Of a DNA stretch of 64,000 bases, positions 18,330 through 27,143 are shown piece by piece; positions within the stretch are counted from its first letter, which is position 1; every line of letters starts with the position of its first letter. Position numbers and translations under genes: made by a program. The notes below the pieces were generated by a model. It saw nothing but the letters and a program-made list of their open reading frames with translations, did not search any database and was not told the origin of the DNA. Source of the stretch: JAVVSK01 sp036654235 (lineage in GTDB: Bacteria > Bacillota > Clostridia > Christensenellales > CAG-138); contig JAVVSK010000005.1 of the NCBI GenBank assembly GCA_036654235.1, positions 48,620 to 112,619 on the forward strand. Reading direction: 5' to 3'.

Positions 18330-18386
18330 GACATATGGATTTGATAGGAATTATATCAAATCAAATAATAAAAGGTGGTAAAGTAA

Positions 18387-19091
18387 ATGAAAAAGTATTT
18401 GGCTGAATTTATCGGCACTTTTGTGTTAGTCGTTTTTGGCTGCGGTTCGGCGGTTGCCGCTAATACGCTCCTTGGAACGACATCGTTTTCGTCTCCACTT
18501 GCGCTGTCAACGCTATTGATAGCTTTTGCGTTCGGACTTACGATTATAGCTATGGCATATTCTATAGGCAATATTTCAGGTTGTCATGTCAATCCCGCCG
18601 TCTCCCTAGCTATGCTTATAAACGGCAAGCTATCTATAATGGATTTTATAGGTTACATAATTGCGCAGTTTGCGGGTGGTATAGCCGGTGCCGGACTTTT
18701 GACTTATTTATTTGGAAGTAACGCTGCATTGGGGGCAAACGGCTTTGGTGCGCTATCGGCTCTCGGTATTGACATGTGGCAGGCTATAGTTGTCGAAATT
18801 GTTCTTACCTTTGTTTTTGTAATAACGATTTTAGGTGTCACATCAAAAACCGAAAATACACCTACCTGTGGTTTAGTTATCGGCTTCACTCTCACCCTAG
18901 TTCACATTTTGGGTATTCCATTTACCGGAACATCTGTCAATCCGGCACGCAGCTTCGGACCTGCCCTGCTTTCTGGCGGTCAATCTTTAAGTCAGGTTTG
19001 GGTATTCATACTTGCGCCGCTTTTCGGAGCAGCTCTCGCGGCATTTTGTTATAAATTTTTATCATCGAAAAAAGCAGCTAAGAAAGTTTAA
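18387..19091 (+). CDS. aqpZ: MIP-family channel, AqpZ-like aquaporin
   Basis: A 234-residue membrane channel with six hydrophobic helices and two half-helices carrying the NPA signatures: Asn69-Pro-Ala71 (CHVNPAVS) and Asn185-Pro-Ala187 followed by the selectivity Arg188 (TSVNPARS). The start MKKYLAEFIGTFVLVVFGCG is typical of AqpZ. AqpZ passes water, and glycerol facilitators have a larger second pore loop, which is absent here, so a water channel is favoured. AAGGTGG precedes the ATG. It is a single-gene unit with its own promoter and terminator. Confidence 0.92.
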   Translation: MKKYLAEFIGTFVLVVFGCGSAVAANTLLGTTSFSSPLALSTLLIAFAFGLTIIAMAYSIGNISGCHVNPAVSLAMLINGKLSIMDFIGYIIAQFAGGIAGAGLLTYLFGSNAALGANGFGALSALGIDMWQAIVVEIVLTFVFVITILGVTSKTENTPTCGLVIGFTLTLVHILGIPFTGTSVNPARSFGPALLSGGQSLSQVWVFILAPLFGAALAAFCYKFLSSKKAAKKV

Positions 19092-19146
19092 TAGACCTCA
19101 ACCGTATTCCAATTTTTAGAAAGCATAATTAAGTTAACAAATCAAG

Positions 19147-19190
19147 AAGGCTTGTTGTTGATAAATAACTGACGACAAGCCTTTTAGTTT
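19147..19190 (+). terminator. Intrinsic terminator of the aquaporin gene
   Basis: AAGGCTTGTTG and CGACAAGCCTT form an 11-bp stem with one G-T pair and a 15-base loop, followed by TTAGTTTTATGTTTT. Confidence 0.8.
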
Positions 19191-19556
19191 TATGTTTTAC
19201 TGTCTATCAAATAAAATAATTTGTATTTATCGCTATGCAATGCGAGATATTTGATGTATTCCTGTAGATTGCATAAATTTTCACTTGAAAGCTATACATG
19301 TTTCAAAGAAAGCAATATTAAATTGGATAAGCTCTTGAATCAATTAAAAAATTGCCGTATAATGTTAGGTATTGTTTTATCGGTATGGAAACTGTTTACT
19401 TTGGGATCGTTGTAATTGAGATTGGGAAAATGATACTATAGAATAAAGTTAAAGCGTTATTTAAATAATGCATATAAATAGATTGGATTAAAATCTTATC
19501 TAACAATTTTAATATATTTTCTAATTATTCTAGAAATTAACTTATAGATAAGGCAT
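19191..19556. other. AT-rich intergenic stretch, no gene supported
   Basis: About 365 bases after the aquaporin terminator. One short open frame (64 codons from 19221) has no ribosome binding site and an AT-driven composition. No repeat or RNA structure stood out. Confidence 0.5.
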
Positions 19557-19697
19557 TTAAGCCAAAAATGGATTATAATAAACGTCGGTAGGAAAATGTA
19601 AAATATAATCTGCCATACGGGTATTGACGACAACCGTACGTCTATCTGAAAACTGCTCCTCCAACCTTCCGGTAAAATTAGTGACGCCTTTTGTCAT
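19557..19697 (-). CDS. Possible 46-codon open frame divergent to the capE operon
   Basis: On the minus strand an ATG at 19697 opens 46 codons starting MTKGVTNFTGRLEEQ and ending NPFLA. Composition looks more protein-like than the surrounding AT-rich DNA (it has Arg, Asp, Glu and Val in normal proportions). No clear ribosome binding site precedes it and no family is recognised. A near-palindrome (AGGTCTTCG / CGACGACCT at 19698-19722) separates it from the capE promoter. It may be a relic of a longer gene. Confidence 0.3.
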   Translation of the reverse strand: MTKGVTNFTGRLEEQFSDRRTVVVNTRMADYILHFPTDVYYNPFLA

Positions 19698-19727
19698 AGG
19701 TCTTCGCTAATATCGACGACCTAGGGA

Positions 19728-19757
19728 TTGACATAATGGCTACTAAGACGGTATTAT
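19728..19757 (+). promoter_or_regulatory. Promoter of the capE-capF-capG cassette
   Basis: A perfect TTGACA (19728-19733) is followed after 18 bases by TATTAT (19752-19757). The near-palindrome at 19698-19722 ends six bases upstream of the -35 and could be an activator or repressor site. Confidence 0.65.
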
Positions 19758-19788
19758 CTTAAAACCTTGTACATTAGGGAGAATTTAT

Positions 19789-20835
19789 ATGAATAATTTT
19801 TCAAATAAAACACTACTAATCACCGGCGGCACCGGTTCATTCGGCAACGCAATATTAAACCGTTTTTTAGCCACCAATATTGCCGAAATCCGAATTTTTA
19901 GTCGCGATGAAAAAAAACAAGACGATATGCGCCATGAATTTCAGGCGAATATGCCTAATGCATCTGATAAAATTAAGTTTTTTATAGGAGACGTTCGTGA
20001 CTTAGCCTCTGTAAAAAACGCAATACATGACGTTGACTATATATTCCATGCGGCGGCGCTGAAGCAAGTACCCTCTTGTGAATTTTTCCCAATTGAGGCT
20101 GTTAAAACCAATGTGTTGGGCACTGATAACGTGCTCACTGCCGCTATTGACGAGGGCGTTAAGACTGTCATTTGCCTTTCAACTGATAAGGCTGCATATC
20201 CAGTAAACGCTATGGGAACGAGTAAAGCGATGATGGAAAAGGTAATCGTTGCAAAAAGTCGTACTGTTTTGCCTAATAAAACGAAAATCTGCTGTACACG
20301 CTATGGCAATGTAATGTGCAGTCGTGGTTCTGTCATTCCTCTTTGGATAGATCAGATTAAAGCCGCCAAACCCATAACAATTACCGAGCCAAAAATGACA
20401 CGTTTCATAATGTCCCTTGATGAAGCTGTTGATCTTGTTTTATTCGCATTTGAAAATGGGACGAGCGGAGATATACTTGTTCAGAAAGCTCCGGCTTGCA
20501 CAATCGGTATTCTTGCACAGGCGGTAAAAGAACTTTTTCATTCTAATGACGATATTAAAGTCATAGGTATTCGTCACGGAGAGAAGATGTATGAAACGCT
20601 TTTAACTAACGAAGAATGTGCGCACGCAACGGATATGGGCAATTTTTACCGTGTTCCCTGCGATAAGCGCGATTTAAATTATGATAAGTTCTTCAATAAT
20701 GGGGATATCGAAAGAAATACGCTTACTGAGTTTAATTCAAATAATACTGATTTGCTGAGTGTTGAGCAGGTTAAGGAGAAACTTTGTACGCTTCGGTATA
20801 TTCGAGACGAAATTGCAGCTTGGGAGAGTAAATAA
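19789..20835 (+). CDS. capE: UDP-GlcNAc 4,6-dehydratase/5-epimerase (CapE/FnlA/WbjB)
   Basis: The first enzyme of UDP-N-acetyl-L-fucosamine synthesis: it converts UDP-GlcNAc to the 4-keto-6-deoxy L-arabino intermediate. A Rossmann NADP site GGTGSFG lies at residues 13-19. The active-site run STDKAAYPVNAMGTSK shows Met in place of the canonical Tyr of the YxxxK motif, which is the form known in CapE. HAAALKQVPSCE and RYGNVMCSRGSVIPLW are further marks of this dehydratase group. Length 348 is normal. GGGAG lies before the ATG. It is followed by capF after one base, so they are co-transcribed. Confidence 0.95.
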   Translation: MNNFSNKTLLITGGTGSFGNAILNRFLATNIAEIRIFSRDEKKQDDMRHEFQANMPNASDKIKFFIGDVRDLASVKNAIHDVDYIFHAAALKQVPSCEFFPIEAVKTNVLGTDNVLTAAIDEGVKTVICLSTDKAAYPVNAMGTSKAMMEKVIVAKSRTVLPNKTKICCTRYGNVMCSRGSVIPLWIDQIKAAKPITITEPKMTRFIMSLDEAVDLVLFAFENGTSGDILVQKAPACTIGILAQAVKELFHSNDDIKVIGIRHGEKMYETLLTNEECAHATDMGNFYRVPCDKRDLNYDKFFNNGDIERNTLTEFNSNNTDLLSVEQVKEKLCTLRYIRDEIAAWESK

Positions 20836-20836
20836 G

Positions 20837-22012
20837 ATGAAAATTCTAGTAACAGGATCAAAAGGCTTCGTTGGTAAAAACTTTTGTGCAACGCTAAATA
20901 ATATAAAAGATGGAAAAGATAAGAGCTATACCCTGGAATCAAATCTGACAATATATGAATATGATTTGGATACAGATCCCTCATTACTGGATGAGTTTTG
21001 CCGCGATTGTGATTTTGTTTTCCATCTCGCGGGAGTAAATCGTCCAAAAGATCAATCGGAGTTTATGACTGGCAACTTCGGTTTTACCTCGACTTTGCTC
21101 AATACATTAAAAGAACATAAAAATAAAGCTCCGGTTCTGATAACCTCGTCGATTCAGGCGGCTCTGGATAATCCTTATGGACAATCCAAAAAAGCCGGCG
21201 AAGATTTAATGCTTACTTATAGTAAGGAAACTGGCGCTCCTATATTTATCTATCGTTTTCCTAACGTTTTCGGAAAATGGTGCAGACCGAATTATAACTC
21301 TGCCGTTGCAACTTTCTGCAATAATATTGCTAACGATATACCAATTACGGTCAATGATCGAAGCATAAACATGACGTTGGTTTACATTGATGATGTTATC
21401 GCGGAATTGATTGCCGCACTAAAAGGCGAGGCGAATAAAGTCGGAGAATACTTCAAAATCCCTGTTGAATATAAAGCCACTCTCGGCGAAATAGTCGATT
21501 TACTATATAGTTTCAAAGCAAGCCGAACTGTTGAGGGGAGTGGGAAACTTTCTATTCCTAATATGCGCGATGGGTTTTCTAAAAAGCTTTATGCTACTTA
21601 TTTATCATACCTGCCTACCGATGCGTTCGCTTATGATTTAAAAATGAACTGCGATATGCGCGGCAGCTTTACCGAAATAATTCGTACAATCGACCGAGGG
21701 CAATTTTCCGTTAACGTTTCAAGACCCGGAATAACAAAAGGTAACCACTGGCACAATACTAAAAATGAAAAATTTGTTGTCGTAAGTGGAAAAGGCGTAA
21801 TTCGTTTCCGAAAGATTGGGATTGACGAAAACGGCGAAAAACATCCGGTAATAGAGTATTTTGTAGACGGTGAGCATATTAAAGTCGTTGATATTCCGAC
21901 AGGATATACACATAATATTGAGAATCTCGGCGAACATGATATGGTAACATTCATGTGGTGCAACGAATGCTTTGACCCGGAAAAACCGGATACATTTTTT
22001 GAGGAGGTCTAA
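20837..22012 (+). CDS. capF: Bifunctional epimerase/reductase with C-terminal cupin (CapF/FnlB/WbjC)
   Basis: The second enzyme of the UDP-L-FucNAc pathway, with 391 residues. The N-terminal half is an NAD(P)-binding short-chain fold (MKILVTGSKGFVGKNF) and the C-terminal ~120 residues form a metal-binding cupin (KGNHWHNTKNEKF, with further His in GYTHNIEN). In CapF the cupin epimerises C3 and the N-terminal domain reduces the 4-keto group with NADPH. The start at 20837 is chosen from the family start and the GGGAGAG upstream; an in-frame start 78 bases earlier would read into capE. Two bases separate it from capG. Confidence 0.95.
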   Translation: MKILVTGSKGFVGKNFCATLNNIKDGKDKSYTLESNLTIYEYDLDTDPSLLDEFCRDCDFVFHLAGVNRPKDQSEFMTGNFGFTSTLLNTLKEHKNKAPVLITSSIQAALDNPYGQSKKAGEDLMLTYSKETGAPIFIYRFPNVFGKWCRPNYNSAVATFCNNIANDIPITVNDRSINMTLVYIDDVIAELIAALKGEANKVGEYFKIPVEYKATLGEIVDLLYSFKASRTVEGSGKLSIPNMRDGFSKKLYATYLSYLPTDAFAYDLKMNCDMRGSFTEIIRTIDRGQFSVNVSRPGITKGNHWHNTKNEKFVVVSGKGVIRFRKIGIDENGEKHPVIEYFVDGEHIKVVDIPTGYTHNIENLGEHDMVTFMWCNECFDPEKPDTFFEEV

Positions 22013-22014
22013 AA

Positions 22015-23157
22015 ATGTCAAAGTTAAAATTGATGACTATAGTAGGAACGCGTCCGGAGATAATTCGCCTTGCTGCCGTTATAAAAAAATGCGATATATA
22101 TTTTGAACAAATTTTAGTCCATACAGGTCAAAATTATGATTATGAGCTTAACCAAGTTTTTTTTGACGATCTCGGACTACGCGCTCCAAACTTTTTCCTT
22201 GATGCGGTAGGCTCCGACTTAGGTGAAACAATAGGCAATATTATAGCAAAAGCATATAAACTGCTCTCGGATCAAAAGCCGGATGCTCTTCTTATCTTAG
22301 GTGATACAAATTCATGCCTTTCGGCGATTTCAGCAAAGAGACTGCATATACCAATTTTTCACATGGAAGCCGGGAATCGTTGTTTTGACGAATGCCTGCC
22401 CGAAGAGACAAATCGCCGAATTGTTGACCATATTGCCGACATAAATATGTGCTACAGTGAACATGCGCGGCGTTATTTGAATTCGGAGGGAACGGCTAAA
22501 GAGCGAACCTATGTCACCGGTTCGCCAATGGCTGAGGTGTTGCAAGCTAATTTTGAGCAGATTGAAGCGTCTGACGTTCTAACACGTTTAGGGCTGAAAA
22601 AAAGAAAATACATTCTCTTGTCCGCACATCGCGAAGAAAATATTGATACTGAAAAAAACTTTTTCTCACTAATGAATGCTATAAACGCAATGGCTGAAAA
22701 ATATGATATGCCAATACTTTATTCTTGCCACCCTCGGAGTGCAAGCTATATAGAAAAACGTGGTTTTATTTTTGATAGGCGAGTTATCCAAAATAAACCA
22801 CTTGGATTTCACGACTATAATAAATTGCAAATGAATGCCTATGCTGTCGTATCCGATAGCGGAACTTTACCTGAGGAAAGCAGCTATTTTTTATCGGTTG
22901 GAAATCCAATACCGGCGGTTTGTATTCGTACGTCAACAGAACGCCCGGAAGCCCTCGATAAGGGGAACTTCATAATTGCCGGCATAACGACTGAACAGGT
23001 TTTAAAGGCTGTCGATACGGCTGTTGCAATGAACAATAATAAGGATTATGGCATTCCCGTACCTAACTATATGGATGAAAACGTCAGCACAAAGGTTGTA
23101 AAAATTATCCAAAGCTATACGGGAATAGTAAATAAAATGGTTTGGAGAAAAGATTGA
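22015..23157 (+). CDS. capG: UDP-N-acetyl-L-talosamine 2-epimerase (CapG/FnlC/WbjD)
   Basis: A 380-residue relative of non-hydrolysing UDP-GlcNAc 2-epimerases (VGTRPEIIRLA, HTGQNYDYEL, LILGDTNSCLSA, HMEAGNRCFDECLPEE). In a CapE-CapF-CapG set it carries out the last step, giving UDP-N-acetyl-L-fucosamine. The EAGNR-FDE-PEE pattern differs from classical WecB/MnaA (EAGLRT) and matches the FnlC branch. GAGGAGG precedes the ATG. No glycosyltransferase, flippase or polymerase follows, so the sugar must be used by a system encoded elsewhere. Confidence 0.93.
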   Translation: MSKLKLMTIVGTRPEIIRLAAVIKKCDIYFEQILVHTGQNYDYELNQVFFDDLGLRAPNFFLDAVGSDLGETIGNIIAKAYKLLSDQKPDALLILGDTNSCLSAISAKRLHIPIFHMEAGNRCFDECLPEETNRRIVDHIADINMCYSEHARRYLNSEGTAKERTYVTGSPMAEVLQANFEQIEASDVLTRLGLKKRKYILLSAHREENIDTEKNFFSLMNAINAMAEKYDMPILYSCHPRSASYIEKRGFIFDRRVIQNKPLGFHDYNKLQMNAYAVVSDSGTLPEESSYFLSVGNPIPAVCIRTSTERPEALDKGNFIIAGITTEQVLKAVDTAVAMNNNKDYGIPVPNYMDENVSTKVVKIIQSYTGIVNKMVWRKD

Positions 23158-23248
23158 AAAAATATTTCTATGGGTTTTTACAATCTCATTTAGGGGCTTG
23201 ATTGTTTTCTCCGCATAACAAACGCCGGAATCGGCTAAATTTAACTGA

Positions 23249-23433
23249 ATGATTAAGGAGACGATGCTGGAAAGTGTACCGTCTTATTATAAGTTACCGC
23301 CGGAAGAGCAGGAGGGAATCCAAAGCTTTACTTTTTTCGTATTTTTACTTTTATTATTGTAATAGCTATTTGCATCGTCTATGCGGTAACCGACAAACTG
23401 CATCAGGGAATTTTTTCGGAAGGCAGAGCTTAG
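23249..23433 (+). pseudogene. Small membrane-protein gene with an apparent frameshift
   Basis: From ATG 23249 or 23264 (AAGGAG overlaps this area) the frame reads MLESVPSYYKLPPEEQEG and soon stops after a run of Leu. A +1 frame takes over near 23315 and continues as a clear membrane helix (FFRIFTFIIVIAICIVYAV) to a stop at 23433. Joined, the two pieces make a plausible small single-pass protein of about 60 residues. A real frameshift, a sequencing error in the T-rich run or chance are all possible. No family is recognised. Confidence 0.35.
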
Positions 23434-23914
23434 AAAAATGAAAAAAGATTTTTATCTATGGAAAGTGAAAAAACATCAGACACAAAACTTAAATTGCTCC
23501 CCCAATAACTATGCGTTTTCAAACAGATCTGAAAACAACCGACGTAAAAGCTATTCTGCCTACGTTCAAATCTTTTCCCCACTTTATTTTTGTGTATTTG
23601 CCAAAATTTATGATACAGCTTTCACAACCTTCTTGTTCACTTTGGCAGCATCATATTTTCCAGCAGGATATGCGCAAAATTAGTTTTATATGCCCAACGA
23701 CTGAACCTTATAGCGCTATTGTCTCCGCTAATGATAACGCCGACAACTTAGCAAAATCCAGGCAAATCATTAGGAATTCTTAAAAATAAAAAATCAACCT
23801 TATCCAAGGAACGGTTATCCCTTTTTTATGCCCATTTTTTGATCTTTTCGATTGCTTTTATCCATGAAATAATACTATAATAGGTAGAATGAATGTTTTG
23901 CATTTATTAACTTG
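23434..23914. other. Low-coding intergenic stretch before nadK
   Basis: About 480 bases. Overlapping short open frames exist in two plus-strand frames (for example from 23438 and 23511), but none has a ribosome binding site, and none keeps a steady coding character. It may hold decayed coding DNA continuing from the frameshifted small gene. An extended -10-like TGTGCTATACT occurs near 23924-23934. Confidence 0.45.
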
Positions 23915-24023
23915 GATTGCTTTGTGCTATACTTTGCCGACGCTAATGAGAATGAGTAGAGTGGGGTGTTTTGTGTTTATGGGCTTAGATTGCTTTGCGC
24001 TATACTTTGCCGACGCTAATGAG
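23915..24023 (+). repeat. 36-bp direct repeat at the 5' end of nadK
   Basis: Copies at 23915-23950 and 23988-24023 differ at one base in 36. The offset is 73 bases, so the two copies lie in different reading frames. The second copy codes for nadK residues DCFALYFADANE; the first lies upstream of the likely start. Each contains GCTATACT, a -10-like sequence. Confidence 0.92.
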
Positions 24024-24800
24024 GGCGTTTTCCCGGGAGTTGTATCTGTTGTTGACGTTGCTGTCAGATGTGGATTTATACCTGTGGCGAACGAAAAGCT
24101 TAGAAAGCGAATTCCCGACCCTCGAATTCTCGCCTTAGAAACCAATAATCCAAGCTTTGTTGTTGCCATAGGCGGTGATGGAACTATTTTGAACGCCGCA
24201 ACGGATAAAGCACTTTTTAATCTTCCCATACTCGGCGTGAATAAAGGGCGTCTGGGCTTTTTAACTGAAGTTGAATTGTTCGAATTTAAAGACGCATTGA
24301 TCGCTATAAAGGAAAAAAGATTTTCGACAAAAGGTCGCATGATGCTCTCATGCGAGCTTCCCGATGGAACTATGCTAACCTGTCTTAACGACATGATAGT
24401 CTATAAAAATAATTTTACGGGAGTTACATATATAGAGGTCAATATAGACGGCGAATTTGTCGGGAAGATATCTTGCGACGGACTTATTATTGGAACCCCT
24501 ACCGGAGCTACCGCATATTCGCTTTCCGCCGGTGGTCCTATAATTGCTTCCAATTATGAAGCTATACTTATAACGCCGATTTGTCCGCACACGCTTTCAA
24601 TTCGCCCCATCGTCACCTCACCTAACGCTAAGGTTGAGCTCGTCGTAAGCGCGAACGCCTTACTCTCTGCCGACGGAGCGGAGGGCTTACCACTCAATAA
24701 ATCGGAACACATTATCATAGAAAGATTTGAATCAAAGCGAGATTTTATTGTTCTTAAAGAGCGCAATTTGTATGAGCTTATTAAGGCAAAGTTGACATAA
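23973..24800 (+). CDS. nadK: NAD kinase
   Basis: Makes NADP from NAD and ATP or polyphosphate. The conserved GGDGT motif (VVAIGGDGTILNAA), GVNKGRLGFLTE, NDMIVYKN, GTPTGATAYSLSAGGPI and LSADGAEG are all present. The start is unclear: GTG at 23973 follows GTGGGG at six bases and gives 275 residues; ATG at 23979 is in the same frame. The N-terminal residues (CFALYFADANEGVF) are unusual and come from a duplicated 36-bp sequence. argR follows after 14 bases and recN after that, the common nadK-argR-recN order of Clostridia. Confidence 0.93.
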   Translation: MFMGLDCFALYFADANEGVFPGVVSVVDVAVRCGFIPVANEKLRKRIPDPRILALETNNPSFVVAIGGDGTILNAATDKALFNLPILGVNKGRLGFLTEVELFEFKDALIAIKEKRFSTKGRMMLSCELPDGTMLTCLNDMIVYKNNFTGVTYIEVNIDGEFVGKISCDGLIIGTPTGATAYSLSAGGPIIASNYEAILITPICPHTLSIRPIVTSPNAKVELVVSANALLSADGAEGLPLNKSEHIIIERFESKRDFIVLKERNLYELIKAKLT

Positions 24801-24814
24801 ACGAGGAGAGAAGA

Positions 24815-25264
24815 ATGAAAGCAGCAAGACATGCAATGATTTACAAGCTTATAGAACAAAACGAGATTGAAACGCAGGAGGATCTTCTGGAGTTATTAAT
24901 AGAAAACGGTTTTAACGTAACTCAAGCGACTGTTTCACGAGATATAAAAGAGCTAAAGCTAGTAAAAGCAATGTCCAAAGATGGAACAAATTATAGATAT
25001 TCAACGGTTGAAACGGATGATACTTTGAGGCGCGAACTTTTGTTGCAGCTTTTAAGAAGCTCCGTTATTTCTACTGATGTTGCCGGCAATACGGTAGTTT
25101 TAAAAACTATTTACGGCGCGGCGGGCGTAGTTGCTGAAGGCTTGGATTCATTGCGTTGGGAAGATATAGTAGGTACGGTTGCCGGAATAAATACTATATT
25201 CGTTGCCGTTCGAACGCCCAACGTAGCCCATGAACTCGTTGAAAAAATTAGAAAGCTCATATAG
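24815..25264 (+). CDS. argR: Arginine repressor ArgR/AhrC
   Basis: A 149-residue hexameric repressor of arginine synthesis genes. The N-terminal winged helix is typical (MIYKLIEQNEIETQEDLLELL and NVTQATVSRDIKELKLVK). The C-terminal arginine-binding oligomerisation domain has GVVAEGLDSLRWEDIVGTVAG with its conserved Asp residue. GAGGAG precedes the ATG. It lies between nadK and recN as one operon; no ARG boxes were searched systematically. Confidence 0.96.
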   Translation: MKAARHAMIYKLIEQNEIETQEDLLELLIENGFNVTQATVSRDIKELKLVKAMSKDGTNYRYSTVETDDTLRRELLLQLLRSSVISTDVAGNTVVLKTIYGAAGVVAEGLDSLRWEDIVGTVAGINTIFVAVRTPNVAHELVEKIRKLI

Positions 25265-25280
25265 AGCGCTTTGAAATAAT

Positions 25281-26939
25281 ATGCTTGTACGTTTGTTTGC
25301 TGAAAATATTGCGCTTATAGACAGCCTAGAGGTTGAGTTTGATAAAAGCTTCAATTGCCTTACGGGTGAGACCGGCGCGGGAAAATCCATAATAATTGGA
25401 GCTTTAAACCTCGCCCTCGGCGAAAGATTTAGAAGTGAACATATAAAGTTTGGGAAAGCCAAAGCACGCGTTGAACTTTTATTTGACGTGTCTAATGATA
25501 AAACTGTTTTAAAAAGACTCAATGAGCTTGAAATAGACGTTGAAAGCGGCGAGCTATATATATCGCGTGATTTTTCTAGATCCGGTAAAAGTATTTCAAG
25601 ATTGAACGGAGAAATCGTTACACTGGCTGCCTTAAAATCGATATCCGACTTACTTGTTGATGTTCATGGGCAACATGAACATCAATCTTTACTACAAAAG
25701 GACAATCATATTGGATTTTTAGACGCTTTTTCTCACACTGAAACGGCCGAACTTAAAAGAAACGTCGCTCAAGCTGCAGAAAAATGCGAAAAGCTTAGCG
25801 TCGCTATGCATAGCGGTTTTATTTCAGAAGCCGAACGCGCACGCCGAATAGATATGCTTACTTATCAAATTGAAGAAATAAGCCGTGCAAAATTAAAATC
25901 AGACGATGAGGATAAACTCAACCGCGAGTTAGCTCTATTGAGTAATGCGGAAAAAATTAATACCGCGCTAAACTCTGCGTATAACGCGATTTCAATAGAC
26001 ATGGGCGCTAAAGAGCTGTTATCCGTCGCAATGAATGACCTTTCTTCAATCTCAGCTTATGATCCCGAATATGATGATCTTTATAATAAACTTTCCGAGG
26101 CTTATTATACGCTTGAAGAAATATCCTATTCTATTTCAAATATAAAGGACAATGTTTTATTCGACGAAAAACGTTTAAACGTAATTGAACGTCGTTTAGA
26201 CCTTATTACGGGCTTGAAAAAGAAATATGGCGCTACTCTTAATGAGGTAATAGCGTTTTTTGATAATTTAAAAATTGAGCTTACGGAACTAAAAAATGGT
26301 GAGGAAACGCGCCTTAGATTTCAAACTGCCCTTGAAGAATCAAAAGATAAATATTATTTCTTAGCGGACCAGCTCAGTGCAATGCGAAAAAGTACGGCTA
26401 TTGAGTTTTCCGAGTCCGTTATGAAGGAGCTTAGCGACCTTGGGCTAAGTGGCGCACAATTTTCAGTACGTTTCATTGAAGGGAAAAAAATCATAGCCGC
26501 AAACGGATATGACGACGTTGAGTTTTTTATTTCAACTAATCGCGGGGATCCTGAAAAACCTCTCGCGAAAGTTGCGTCTGGCGGCGAGGTTTCTCGTATA
26601 ATGTTAGCGCTAAAGTCTATTATGGCTGAAAAAGATTCTATATCGACGATGATTTTTGACGAAATAGATACCGGCATAAGTGGCAAAATAGCAACGATTG
26701 TTGGAAATAAAATGAAAAACATATCAAAGACGCACCAATTAATAGTTATAACGCATCTTCCGCAAATAGCGGCAAAAGCAAAGGCGCATTTTCTCGTTGA
26801 AAAACATGATGGCGAAGCCGTAAGTACAACTCTCAGAAAACTAGCGCTTGAGGAAAGATACATTGAAATCGCACGAATAATGGGCGGAGAGGATTCAATG
26901 TCCGCTAGAGCGCATGCTAGGGAACTTATTGAAAATTAA
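25281..26939 (+). CDS. recN: DNA repair protein RecN
   Basis: A 552-residue SMC-like ATPase acting early at DNA double-strand breaks. Walker A is TGETGAGKSIIIGAL near residue 29-43. A coiled coil runs through the middle, and the C-terminal ATPase half has VASGGEVSRIMLALKS (signature) and the Walker B region MIFDEIDTGISG. HVHGQHEHQ-type sequence (VDVHGQHEHQSLL) is a RecN mark. The length is normal. It is the last gene of the nadK-argR-recN operon and ends at a strong terminator. Confidence 0.97.
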   Translation: MLVRLFAENIALIDSLEVEFDKSFNCLTGETGAGKSIIIGALNLALGERFRSEHIKFGKAKARVELLFDVSNDKTVLKRLNELEIDVESGELYISRDFSRSGKSISRLNGEIVTLAALKSISDLLVDVHGQHEHQSLLQKDNHIGFLDAFSHTETAELKRNVAQAAEKCEKLSVAMHSGFISEAERARRIDMLTYQIEEISRAKLKSDDEDKLNRELALLSNAEKINTALNSAYNAISIDMGAKELLSVAMNDLSSISAYDPEYDDLYNKLSEAYYTLEEISYSISNIKDNVLFDEKRLNVIERRLDLITGLKKKYGATLNEVIAFFDNLKIELTELKNGEETRLRFQTALEESKDKYYFLADQLSAMRKSTAIEFSESVMKELSDLGLSGAQFSVRFIEGKKIIAANGYDDVEFFISTNRGDPEKPLAKVASGGEVSRIMLALKSIMAEKDSISTMIFDEIDTGISGKIATIVGNKMKNISKTHQLIVITHLPQIAAKAKAHFLVEKHDGEAVSTTLRKLALEERYIEIARIMGGEDSMSARAHARELIEN

Positions 26940-26990
26940 AATAAGGCATATATAAAATAGTGTGCGACTCCCCTACCCTATTATGAAGTT

Positions 26991-27027
26991 AACTCTCTGA
27001 AGCTTTCGGCTTCAGAGAGTTTTTTTA
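26991..27027 (+). terminator. Strong intrinsic terminator of the nadK-argR-recN operon
   Basis: AACTCTCTGAAGC pairs perfectly with GCTTCAGAGAGTT (13 bp, 5-base loop), followed by seven or more T. Confidence 0.95.
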
Positions 27028-27143
27028 TTGTGCGTTTAAACAAAAAACATAACTGTATTAATGGGAATGAGATTATGCCAAATTTGCAATTTTAACTGAT
27101 GTTTTTTGCATTATAACATTTTTTATTATATTTTGACAAATAT

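Noticed and set aside
19221..19415. 64-codon plus-strand open frame after the aquaporin
   Set aside because: No ribosome binding site, no recognisable motif, AT-rich region.
23511..23783. 90-codon plus-strand open frame before nadK
   Set aside because: No start signal and an overlapping frame of equal quality; more likely non-coding or decayed DNA.
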